From an uncultured Lachnospiraceae bacterium (GTDB lineage Bacteria; Bacillota; Clostridia; Lachnospirales; Lachnospiraceae): a stretch of 33,025 nucleotides of DNA. Under the pieces are notes generated by a model. That model did not search any database and was not told the origin of the DNA. It saw only the letters and a program-made list of their open reading frames with translations. Of this stretch, positions 24,226 through 31,192 are shown piece by piece; the first letter of the stretch is position 1, and every line of letters starts with the position of its first letter. The position numbers were made by a program, and so were the translations under genes. The stretch spans positions 1-33,025 of the forward strand of contig CANQBX010000042.1 in assembly GCA_947589095.1 (NCBI GenBank), in the 5' to 3' direction.

Positions 24226-25767
24226 TTAAATCTTGCCGTTTGATACCGGCCTCTCGCGAGCCTCTCGTTTCTCCGCATGGATCGTATTCTTCACGCTGAT
24301 CTGCTTCCATTTTCCGGAATGGTACCGCATTCCCATCAGCACCGTGCGCATGCACTGATCCGCGACCAGGGCGATCCACGCGCCCCAGAGGCCCAGATGG
24401 AAGACGCTGATCAGCGCGATGCAGACCAGGGAGCGCACGCCCAGCACCGTGATCGCCGTCACGACCGCGGTATAGCGGGTGTCCCCCGCGCCGCGCAGGC
24501 CGCCGGAGACAATGAACTGGTCCGCCTGGAAGGGCTGGCTGGCCGCCAGAAGGAGCAGGATCGGAGCGCCCAACGCGATGACCTCCGCCGAATCCTTGAA
24601 GAGGCCGATGATCTCTTCATTAAAGAAAACCATCAGGGCCATTAAAACAAATGACGCCGCGATGCCTAAGTTTCTCGTCAGACGCATATAGACCGCCGAC
24701 ATGTCGTAGCGGCGCTTGCCGATGGACTGGCCCATCAGCGTCGTAGCCGCGTTGGCGAAGGCTTGGCCCATCATAAATGTCATGGACTGGATGCTCATGC
24801 ACACCTGATGAGTCGCATAGATCAGGTCGCCGAGGCCGGTGACCTGGCGGGTGTAAATGATGATGCCGGCCCGCATGAACAGCTGCTCCATCATGGATGG
24901 AATGCCGATGCCGACCACGCGGCCCATCAGGTCCGTGTCGAAGCGGAATTTCTCCTTAAAGTCCAGATAAACGTAATGCTTCTTCCCGAAGGACACCCAC
25001 ATGGCGATGCCGAAGGCCACCGTCTGGCCGATGATCGTCGCCCACGAGGCGCCTGCCACGCCCATTTTCGGAACGCCGAAATGGCCGTAGATCATGATGT
25101 AGTTGAAAAGCAGGTTCACCACGTTGGCGATGGTGTTGTAGATCATCGGCGTCCTGGTGTCGCCGATGCCCCGCAGGGCCGCCGTCACGGTGATGGCGAG
25201 GCACAGGGGGATAAATCCGTAGAGCTGGATCCGCAGATAATCGTCGCCCAGCTTCAGCGTCTCCTCGCTGATGCCGGTGCCGCCCATGAAACGGATCAGC
25301 TGCTCGCAGAAGACCAGCCCCAGCGCCATGAACAAAAGCGACATGAACAGATTCAGGATCATGGCGTGCTTAAAGACCAGATTGGAGCGTTCCCGGTTCT
25401 GCTGTCCGCGGAAGCGGGCGATCATAGCCGTGGCGCCTACGTTCAGCGCCTGGATCATCGTCATCAGAAGAAATTTGGGCTGGGCCGCCAGACCCACGGC
25501 CGCCAGCGCGTTGATCCCCTCCTGCCCGGGGAGCCGCCCGACCATGATCTGATCGGCGATACTGGTCAGCTGGGTCAGCACCAGCTCCACCAGGCTGGGC
25601 CAGGCGATAAGGATGATGTCCCGGTAGATCCGCTCCTTTCGGACGCCATCCGGGATGCGGATCCGGCCGATGGGGCCGCCTATCTCCTGCTCCGACGCAT
25701 GTCCGTAGGGCAGATCGTCCAGAACGACGCGGACGGTCTTTTCTTCTGTTTCTCTGTCGCGGTTCAT
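24226..25767 (-). CDS. MATE-family multidrug/cation efflux transporter
   Basis: The 513-residue membrane protein has twelve hydrophobic helices in two related halves, the MATE fold. The first helix reads IAWPSLVELVLTQLTSIADQIMVG, here noted by its core LVELVLTQLTSIADQ, followed by the usual GLAAQPKFLL. A hydrophilic N-terminal tail of about 55 residues precedes helix 1. ATG 25767 has AAGGA about 9 nt upstream; an ATG at 25881 would lie upstream of the predicted transcription start. The substrate is unknown; typical candidates are cationic drugs or dyes exchanged for Na+ or H+. Its predicted promoter faces that of the divergent CYTH gene. Confidence 0.9.
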   Translation of the reverse strand: MNRDRETEEKTVRVVLDDLPYGHASEQEIGGPIGRIRIPDGVRKERIYRDIILIAWPSLVELVLTQLTSIADQIMVGRLPGQEGINALAAVGLAAQPKFLLMTMIQALNVGATAMIARFRGQQNRERSNLVFKHAMILNLFMSLLFMALGLVFCEQLIRFMGGTGISEETLKLGDDYLRIQLYGFIPLCLAITVTAALRGIGDTRTPMIYNTIANVVNLLFNYIMIYGHFGVPKMGVAGASWATIIGQTVAFGIAMWVSFGKKHYVYLDFKEKFRFDTDLMGRVVGIGIPSMMEQLFMRAGIIIYTRQVTGLGDLIYATHQVCMSIQSMTFMMGQAFANAATTLMGQSIGKRRYDMSAVYMRLTRNLGIAASFVLMALMVFFNEEIIGLFKDSAEVIALGAPILLLLAASQPFQADQFIVSGGLRGAGDTRYTAVVTAITVLGVRSLVCIALISVFHLGLWGAWIALVADQCMRTVLMGMRYHSGKWKQISVKNTIHAEKREARERPVSNGKI

Positions 25768-25818
25768 TTGCGGATTCCTTCTTTCTGATTTCTCATAGGT
25801 ATACGATGGTATTTTCTT

Positions 25819-25846
25819 TTGCAAATAGCCATGGATATGATATAAT
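25819..25846 (+). promoter_or_regulatory. Sigma-A promoter of the CYTH gene
   Basis: TTGCAA (25819-25824), a 16-nt spacer and TATAAT (25841-25846). The start near 25853 leaves a leader of about 64 nt before ATG 25917. Confidence 0.75.
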
Positions 25847-25853
25847 TTCGATA

Positions 25854-25881
25854 GATATACCCGCGCCGATTCGGGAGTCAA
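25854..25881 (-). promoter_or_regulatory. Candidate promoter of the MATE gene
   Basis: On the minus strand TTGACT (25876-25881), a 16-nt spacer and TATATC (25854-25859). Its start would fall near 25847, inside the CYTH promoter, so the two polymerases would face each other over the same DNA. Confidence 0.5.
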
Positions 25882-25916
25882 ACAATCATTGTCCGGTATG
25901 GAAGGAGGTTTCTTCT

Positions 25917-26474
25917 ATGGAAATTGAACGCAAATATCTTATCGACACACCGCCCGAAGACTACCGCAGCTGGCCGTTCCATCAGATCGAACAGGCCTAT
26001 CTGTGTACCGCGCCGACAGTGCGCGTCCGGCGGGAGGACGATACCTATTACATGACCTATAAAGGCGGCGGGCTTCTGGCCCGCGAGGAATATAACCTTC
26101 CTCTGACGAGGGAAGCTTACGCGCATCTGCTTGCGAAAGCGGACGGAAGGATTCTTACAAAGAAGCGGTATCTGCTTCCGCTGCAGAAAGCTTACAGCGC
26201 GATGCGTAACGCGGATCCAGGCGCTGTGGCTGATGATGCGGATGACCTGGCCGACGCCGCGGGCCATGGTGCTGTATCTGACGCCGCGGATCTTACCGTC
26301 GAAATGGACGTCTTCGAAGGCGCATATAAAGGCCTGATCCTGGCTGAGGTGGAATTTCCAACCGAAGCAGCGGCCCTCGCCTTCACGCCGCCGGACTGGT
26401 TCGGCCGGGATGTAACATTTACCGGCGAATACTCCAACAGCCGGCTGGCGACGGCGTCACCGGCTGAGCCCTAA
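25917..26474 (+). CDS. CYTH-domain protein (triphosphate tunnel metalloenzyme family)
   Basis: The 185-residue CYTH protein starts MEIERKYL, the ExExK signature (E2, E4, K6) of triphosphate tunnel enzymes, which bind inorganic triphosphate, nucleotides or thiamine triphosphate with Mg2+ or Mn2+. Other tunnel residues are visible in TVRVRRED, YMTYKGGG, KKRYLLPL, LTVEMDVFEG and LAEVEFPTE. ATG 25917 has AAGGAGG 7 nt upstream. Between RYLLPL and LTVEMDV there is an Ala/Asp-rich insertion of about 35-40 residues (about 93-126) that would lie in a strand-connecting loop. Most bacterial homologues are probably triphosphatases; the substrate is not predictable. Confidence 0.85.
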   Translation: MEIERKYLIDTPPEDYRSWPFHQIEQAYLCTAPTVRVRREDDTYYMTYKGGGLLAREEYNLPLTREAYAHLLAKADGRILTKKRYLLPLQKAYSAMRNADPGAVADDADDLADAAGHGAVSDAADLTVEMDVFEGAYKGLILAEVEFPTEAAALAFTPPDWFGRDVTFTGEYSNSRLATASPAEP

Positions 26475-26578
26475 GGTTAGGGCGGCCGCCCAAGCAACAG
26501 TCCGTTCCGGACCATTTTGTCCGGTCTGCCACCTGAAACAATCCGCCGGAAAGCAAATACGAATCTGTCTCAGAAAAC

Positions 26579-26611
26579 GGGCTGATATGATCCTGTTCGT
26601 CATATCAGCCC
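26579..26611 (-). terminator. Rho-independent terminator of the DUF1292 gene
   Basis: A perfect 12-bp stem (GGGCTGATATGA with TCATATCAGCCC) around a 9-nt loop. On the minus strand it is followed by GTTTTCT. It lies 140 nt after the DUF1292 stop. The rest of the 26475-26750 gap shows nothing clear; the GCCCTAA/TTAGGGC palindrome over the CYTH stop lacks a T tract. Confidence 0.75.
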
Positions 26612-26750
26612 CCTACTGATCTTGAATTACACTTAGATTATCCGGCATTTTATTTCCCAAATCCGTTTCGCCGGCTTCCACGGAACTTTTCCCTGAATCT
26701 GCAGCTGCCCCGAAGTTTCTCCACTCCGGTTTGTGACGCTTTCTGTTCGG

Positions 26751-27071
26751 CTACTCAAGCTCGTCCAGCTCATCCTCGCCGATCAGTTCGTCAAACTCCT
26801 CGTCATCCAGCAGTTCATCGAACGCGTCCGCGACGATCTCGTACTCGTCGTCGTCCTCGATATTGTCCAGCTCCGGCTGTCCGTCCGTCTCCGAATAACG
26901 GTACAGATAGACCTCGCCGGTATCCGCGTCTTCGCCCTCCGTGGGCAGCAGCGCGATATAATCCCGGCCGCCCGCCTCGAATATGGTCAGCACAACGCAT
27001 TCCAGCTCCGTGTTGTCATCCAGCGTGAGCGTCACGGTCATCTCTTCTCTCTCTTCATTCTCCATCGCCAT
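26751..27071 (-). CDS. DUF1292-domain protein (YrzB-like), acidic
   Basis: This is a small cytoplasmic protein of 106 residues from the chosen start. The DUF1292 core is visible as MTVTLTLDDNTELECVVLTIFE followed by RDYIALLP and VYLYRY (each quoted in part), a beta-rich domain common in Firmicutes with no settled function. The C-terminal 35 residues are almost all Asp, Glu, Leu and Phe. ATG 27071 is placed 7 nt after AGAGG; the ATGs at 27077 and 27107 are too close to or before that site, and the one at 27065 is possible. It has its own candidate promoter and a strong terminator, so it is monocistronic here. Confidence 0.8.
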   Translation of the reverse strand: MAMENEEREEMTVTLTLDDNTELECVVLTIFEAGGRDYIALLPTEGEDADTGEVYLYRYSETDGQPELDNIEDDDEYEIVADAFDELLDDEEFDELIGEDELDELE

Positions 27072-27136
27072 AATCATTCCTCTCTGCCGCCTCTGCGGCT
27101 CTTCCATGCTGCGGTTACCTGATCCCCTGCATCTTC

Positions 27137-27165
27137 ACTCTATCAGACAGACTGAAGAAACGCAA
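27137..27165 (-). promoter_or_regulatory. Candidate promoter of the DUF1292 gene
   Basis: On the minus strand TTGCGT (27160-27165), a 17-nt spacer and TAGAGT (27137-27142). The match is moderate. It lies between the gene and the 41-bp repeat array, which starts 33 nt further upstream. Confidence 0.4.
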
Positions 27166-27197
27166 GGACTTTTTATACATTCCGGATATTTTCACGG

Positions 27198-27455
27198 CAT
27201 TACCGCCGCCCACGAATCAATTGCGGACATTTGCCGCATCACCGACGCCTCACAAACCAGCCGCGGGCTTTTCCCGGCATCACCGACGCCTCACGAACCA
27301 GCCGCGGGCTTTTCCCGGCATCACCGACGCCTCACGAACCAGCCGCGGGCTTTTCCCGGCATCACCGACGCCTCACGAACCAGCCGCGGGCATTTGCCGA
27401 CATCACCGACGCCTCACAAACCAGCCGCGGGCTTTTCCCGGCACCGCCGCGCAGC
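27198..27455. repeat. Tandem array of 41-bp units (minisatellite)
   Basis: Five full units start at 27237, 27278, 27319, 27360 and 27401, flanked by a degenerate 39-nt unit (27198-27236) and a partial one after 27442. Each begins CATCACCGACGCCTCAC and ends with CCGCGGGCTTTTCCCGG, a short hairpin (CGGG-CTTTT-CCCG). Units 2 and 3 are identical. Units 1 and 5 share ACAAACC in place of ACGAACC; unit 4 and the degenerate unit share CATTTGCCG at the end. Forty-one is not a multiple of three, so the unit is open in all plus frames without being protein-coding. The array lies between the GH30 stop and the DUF1292 promoter. Confidence 0.93.
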
Positions 27456-27488
27456 CCCCGCGCGGGCAGAACCGCCGCGCCGCGGCAC

Positions 27489-28994
27489 TCATCCTGCGAA
27501 TTCTACCACAGACAATGTGCGCGCCGGCAGCGTTACCTGGCACAGATGCCCGCTTAGCCGGACCGCCGCCTTCCGGTCCTCATCCGTCCGGTTCAGAAGC
27601 AGAAGCCCGATGGTTCCGTCCGGCCGCAGTACTGCCGCCGCCTCCGCCTGTCCGGACCATACACTGACGCCAAGCCTGCGGCTTCCCGCGGGAATTGTCC
27701 GGGCGATCTGCAGCAGATACTCGTAAGACACCGTCCGGGTATATCCGCCGTCGTCCTCCGCGATGATGGGCGCCGCAAATCCCCCCGGCACATGGCGGGG
27801 ACCGCCGTTTCGGTCTACACAAAGGTTCCAGTCGATGAAGCGGTTCATGCCGTGGTTCAGATCGCCGATAATGTCATGGGCATAAGCCGCCGCGTCCCGG
27901 TAATCCATCTCAAGCGGGGATATCTCCGCCGCTTTCCTGACCGTCTCCGGCAGATCCTCAAGCACCGCGTCCGTAATATCAAAGGACAGGGCTTTTCCCG
28001 GCATATGGAGCCCGCAGCTTTCCGAGTGCATCAGCACCTTATCCGGATAGCGCCCATGCAGCATGGACAGAGCCTCGAAATGATCCCCGCTGTACCAATG
28101 ATAGGCGAAGCCTTCCACCAGTCCGGCGATCCCGTTTTCCATCATCGAGCCGATGTGCTCCACCATGCGCTCCTTATTATGATCCCAGATATAGATCCCG
28201 ACCCGCCCGGCAAGCCCGGCGGCTTTCATCTCCGGATAAAGGAAATCCCGCAGAAAGCGGCTTTCCTCCTCGCCGGACCACAGGCAGCTGTCCCAGGACG
28301 TAGCGGCGCTGGCCTCGTTCTGCACGGAAAGCATGGTCACGTTGATCCCCTCTTCCAGATAGGCCAGGATGTATTTGACAAGATATCTGGCCCAGGAACC
28401 GTAGAACTCCGGTTTTAAGCGGCCGCCGAAGCATCTCCCCGGCTTCGTAAAGTCAACCTCCAGGCCCTGTCCGCCATAAACCGCCGCGTCATTCTGGCTG
28501 ATCTCCGGCGGCGTCTTCCAGGCCGCCGGCGGCGACCAGGGACTCAAAAGAACGCTCAGCTCGTGCCCGGCCAGCGCCATGGCTTCCTTCACCACCGGAA
28601 GAATGTACTGCCTGTCCCTTTTGATGGAAAATGTGGCCAGCTCCGGATCCGCGGCCGGATCCTCCACCGCCTGATACTCGCTCAGCGCGTAATCGCAGCT
28701 GTCGATGGGGATACGGATGAACCTGGCGTCCATACCCTTTGCGCCGAACCAGCACTCCAGCGCCTCCCTGCGCGTCTGCGGCGTCATCTTCGACAGCAGC
28801 CAGCAGGCGCTCTCTGTCATTGCACAGCCGAAGCCTTCCATGGTCTGATAGATATAATCGGGATAAATGCCCACCACATTCGATTCCACCTGGCGGGTAA
28901 GCGTGGATTCGTCCACCACCCCGGGCGTTCTCTCCTCGAACGTCACCCGGCCGGAGGCACAGTCGTAATACGTGATCTTCTGTCTGGCTTCCAT
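27489..28994 (-). CDS. Glycoside hydrolase family 30 (glucosylceramidase-like)
   Basis: The 501-residue enzyme has a (beta/alpha)8 catalytic barrel and a C-terminal beta domain that includes the last 80 residues. The acid/base is E227 in MLSVQNEASA and the nucleophile is E325 in LMHSESCG, at the ends of strands 4 and 7 as in GH30. The FEGFG-like N-terminal motif is MEGFGCAMTES. There is no signal peptide, so it should act in the cytoplasm on imported beta-linked glycosides; substrates in the family include glucosylceramide, beta-glucosides and beta-xylosides and cannot be distinguished here. AGGAGG lies 8 nt before ATG 28994. No sugar transporter is next to it. Confidence 0.88.
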   Translation of the reverse strand: MEARQKITYYDCASGRVTFEERTPGVVDESTLTRQVESNVVGIYPDYIYQTMEGFGCAMTESACWLLSKMTPQTRREALECWFGAKGMDARFIRIPIDSCDYALSEYQAVEDPAADPELATFSIKRDRQYILPVVKEAMALAGHELSVLLSPWSPPAAWKTPPEISQNDAAVYGGQGLEVDFTKPGRCFGGRLKPEFYGSWARYLVKYILAYLEEGINVTMLSVQNEASAATSWDSCLWSGEEESRFLRDFLYPEMKAAGLAGRVGIYIWDHNKERMVEHIGSMMENGIAGLVEGFAYHWYSGDHFEALSMLHGRYPDKVLMHSESCGLHMPGKALSFDITDAVLEDLPETVRKAAEISPLEMDYRDAAAYAHDIIGDLNHGMNRFIDWNLCVDRNGGPRHVPGGFAAPIIAEDDGGYTRTVSYEYLLQIARTIPAGSRRLGVSVWSGQAEAAAVLRPDGTIGLLLLNRTDEDRKAAVRLSGHLCQVTLPARTLSVVEFAG

Positions 28995-29134
28995 AAATTG
29001 ATCCTCCTGATTGTATTTACTGGCGTTTTATTTCATGCGGTTTCCGTACCGCGGCGCACGGCGGCATTCCGCCCGATACGCCTGTGCGGACCCGCCGCGC
29101 ACCGCTTACGCACGAATCAGCAGCCGGTCTCTCC

Positions 29135-29163
29135 GGCGCCGCCCGAACCTGCCGGGCGACGCC
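29135..29163 (-). terminator. Very GC-rich hairpin downstream of the helicase gene
   Basis: On the minus strand GGCGTCGCCCG pairs with CGGGCGGCGCC (11 bp, one G-U) around a 7-nt loop, 40 nt after the helicase stop. No T tract follows, so it may be a transcript-end stabilising stem rather than an intrinsic terminator. A smaller GGCGG/CCGCC hairpin is at 29060-29073. No promoter is clear in this 208-nt gap before GH30. Confidence 0.35.
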
Positions 29164-29202
29164 GTCACCCCAATCCCCGGGCGAACTGACTCACCCCTGC
29201 GG

Positions 29203-31035
29203 TTAAAGATACTCTTCCACGAACCGGGACACTTCCTGCTTCTTGCCGTAACGCTTTTTCGCCCAGCAGACATGGAGCCGGTCTTTCGCCCGCGTCATGG
29301 CCACGTAGAACATTCGCCTCTCCTCCTCCAGATCCGCGTCCAGCACCGCCTTTCGGTGAGGCGTAACGCCCTCGTTGGCATCCAGGATATAGACCACGGA
29401 AAATTCCAGTCCCTTCGAGCCGTGCATCGTCATTAACGATACGCCCTCATGGGCGGCCCGCTGGGCCTGCGCCTGCTCCTGGAGTCTCTTTCTGTAATCC
29501 TCCATGTGGTCGAACCAGGCCTCCATCGTCTTATAATTCGCCGCGCTCTCCTGCAGCTGGTCCAGCGTTTCCGCAAGCTCCTCCGGCTTTAAACGCCGGT
29601 AAAGAGCGTATTCCTTAATGTAATTGTCATAGCCGACTGCCTTGCGGATATAGTTGACCGCGGCCGCAGGCGGCATGGTCTTAAGCATCATCAGATCGTA
29701 GCGCAGCTGTTCGATCCGCTCTATCATCCAGCGCTTATCCTGGTAGAAAGACTCTACCCGATCCCAGGACACCGCCGCGTCCTCCAGCGCGTCCCGGCTG
29801 ATATAGCGGTTGGGGCGATTGATGATCTGCAAAATGTTGCCGCGGCTTAAGTCTCCCCGGGCCGCGTTTATGTAAGCGAGCACATTTTTGGAGATCCAGT
29901 GGTCGTAGAGATTCGGCAGGCTGTCCTTCATCGTAAACGGAATATTGAATTCCATCAGCTTCTCGATCATCAGCCTTGGATTTAAGTTTGTCCGGTAAAG
30001 GATCGCGATGTCCTCCAGCCGGTACCCGGCCTGCACATAGCCCTGGATCTCATCCACGATCCGCAGCGTCTCCGCCTGGGCGTCGGCGCTTGCGCAGGTA
30101 ACGACCGGGCGGCCGTGACCGCGGGCCGCTTCCAGCTTCTTATCGTAGCGTTTCTGATTATGGCGGATCAGGCGGGAGGCGGTCTCCACGATCTCGACCG
30201 TAGAGCGGTAATTGACGCCCAGCAGCACGGTCTTCGCCTCCGGATAATCCTTCGGGAACCCCAGCATGATCTCCGGCCTGGAACCGCGGAACCGGTACAC
30301 CGACTGGTCGTCGTCGCCGACAATGAACAGGTTGTCCTCCGGTTTTGCCAGCATTCGCACGATCTCGTACTGGATCTTATTAATATCTTGGAACTCATCA
30401 ATCATCACGTATGTGTACTTGTGCCGCCAGGCCGCCAGAATGTCGGGCCGCTTCGTGAAAAGCTCGTAGCACATGACCAGCATGTCGTCGAAATCCAGAA
30501 GATTCGCCCGCCGCATCCGTTCCTCATAACCGGCGTAAATCTCCTTAAACATCTCCTCGGAACAGTTCTGGGAATAGTAATGGCGCAGATCCACCATCTC
30601 GCTTTTGACGAAGCTGATCTCCCCCAGCACCGCGGAAATAAAATCGTGCTCGTCCTCGATCTCCAGCTTTAACTTCTCCACCATCTCCCGCACGAAGCGG
30701 GTTTGCTGTTCCTCGCGGACGATGTTGGACGCCTGATAGCGGTAGGCGTATTTAAGGATCGTAAAGAAAATAGAATGGAAGGTGCCGAAGCTGACGCGGG
30801 ATGCCGCCGTTTCCTCCTCCATCAGCTTCTCAAACCGCTCCTGCATCTCCCGGGCAGCCGCCCGGGTAAACGTGATCACCAGAATGGACGCCGGATCCAC
30901 ACCACATTCTTCTACCAGATACTTCACCCGGTGGGTGATCACCGTGGTCTTGCCGGAGCCTGGCCCCGCCAGAACCATCATCGGCCCGTCCTTATGCGTA
31001 ATCGCCTCTTTCTGAGACGGATGAAATTCCCGCAA
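29203..31035 (-). CDS. UvrD/PcrA-like superfamily 1 DNA helicase
   Basis: The 610-residue 3'-5' DNA helicase shows all main SF1A motifs: Q motif/N-term FHPSQKEAI, Walker A AGPGSGKTT, motif Ia ITFTRAAA, motif II MIDEFQD, motif III GDDDQSVYRFRG, motif IV NYRST, motif V MTMHGSKGLEF and motif VI FYVAMTRAKD. It is shorter than PcrA (about 740) and lacks the long C-terminal tail that binds RNA polymerase. The start is taken as TTG 31035, because GGGAGG lies 8 nt upstream and homology begins there; the frame extends to an ATG at 31137 with no ribosome site and no similarity. It lies 157 nt downstream of the UvrA-like gene. Confidence 0.9.
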   Translation of the reverse strand: MREFHPSQKEAITHKDGPMMVLAGPGSGKTTVITHRVKYLVEECGVDPASILVITFTRAAAREMQERFEKLMEEETAASRVSFGTFHSIFFTILKYAYRYQASNIVREEQQTRFVREMVEKLKLEIEDEHDFISAVLGEISFVKSEMVDLRHYYSQNCSEEMFKEIYAGYEERMRRANLLDFDDMLVMCYELFTKRPDILAAWRHKYTYVMIDEFQDINKIQYEIVRMLAKPEDNLFIVGDDDQSVYRFRGSRPEIMLGFPKDYPEAKTVLLGVNYRSTVEIVETASRLIRHNQKRYDKKLEAARGHGRPVVTCASADAQAETLRIVDEIQGYVQAGYRLEDIAILYRTNLNPRLMIEKLMEFNIPFTMKDSLPNLYDHWISKNVLAYINAARGDLSRGNILQIINRPNRYISRDALEDAAVSWDRVESFYQDKRWMIERIEQLRYDLMMLKTMPPAAAVNYIRKAVGYDNYIKEYALYRRLKPEELAETLDQLQESAANYKTMEAWFDHMEDYRKRLQEQAQAQRAAHEGVSLMTMHGSKGLEFSVVYILDANEGVTPHRKAVLDADLEEERRMFYVAMTRAKDRLHVCWAKKRYGKKQEVSRFVEEYL

Positions 31036-31192
31036 TAATCTTTCCTCCCTGAAACCGCCGGTTGTCTGACACAGGCTTGCCACGGCGCTGTTCCTTTTTC
31101 CGAGGCAATCCGCGCCGATCCCCACCATTTCCGCCACGACGATCCGCGTCGGTTTTCTGCTGCCGCTTACCGTCGCAAACGCAGGTTCTCTT

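Noticed and set aside
15030-24226. Attachment-site direct repeats or an integrase bounding the island
   Set aside because: I compared both edges by eye and found no shared repeat, and no recombinase gene is present.
26468-26483. GCCCTAA/TTAGGGC palindrome over the CYTH stop as a terminator
   Set aside because: The loop is only about two bases and no T tract follows.
27198-27455. CRISPR array
   Set aside because: The repeats are directly adjacent with no unique spacers, and no cas gene is in the window.
27221-27667. Open frames in all three plus frames across the 41-bp repeats, which look like repeat proteins
   Set aside because: The unit length is not a multiple of three, so the same peptides cycle through the frames; there are no ribosome sites and the frames run antisense into GH30.
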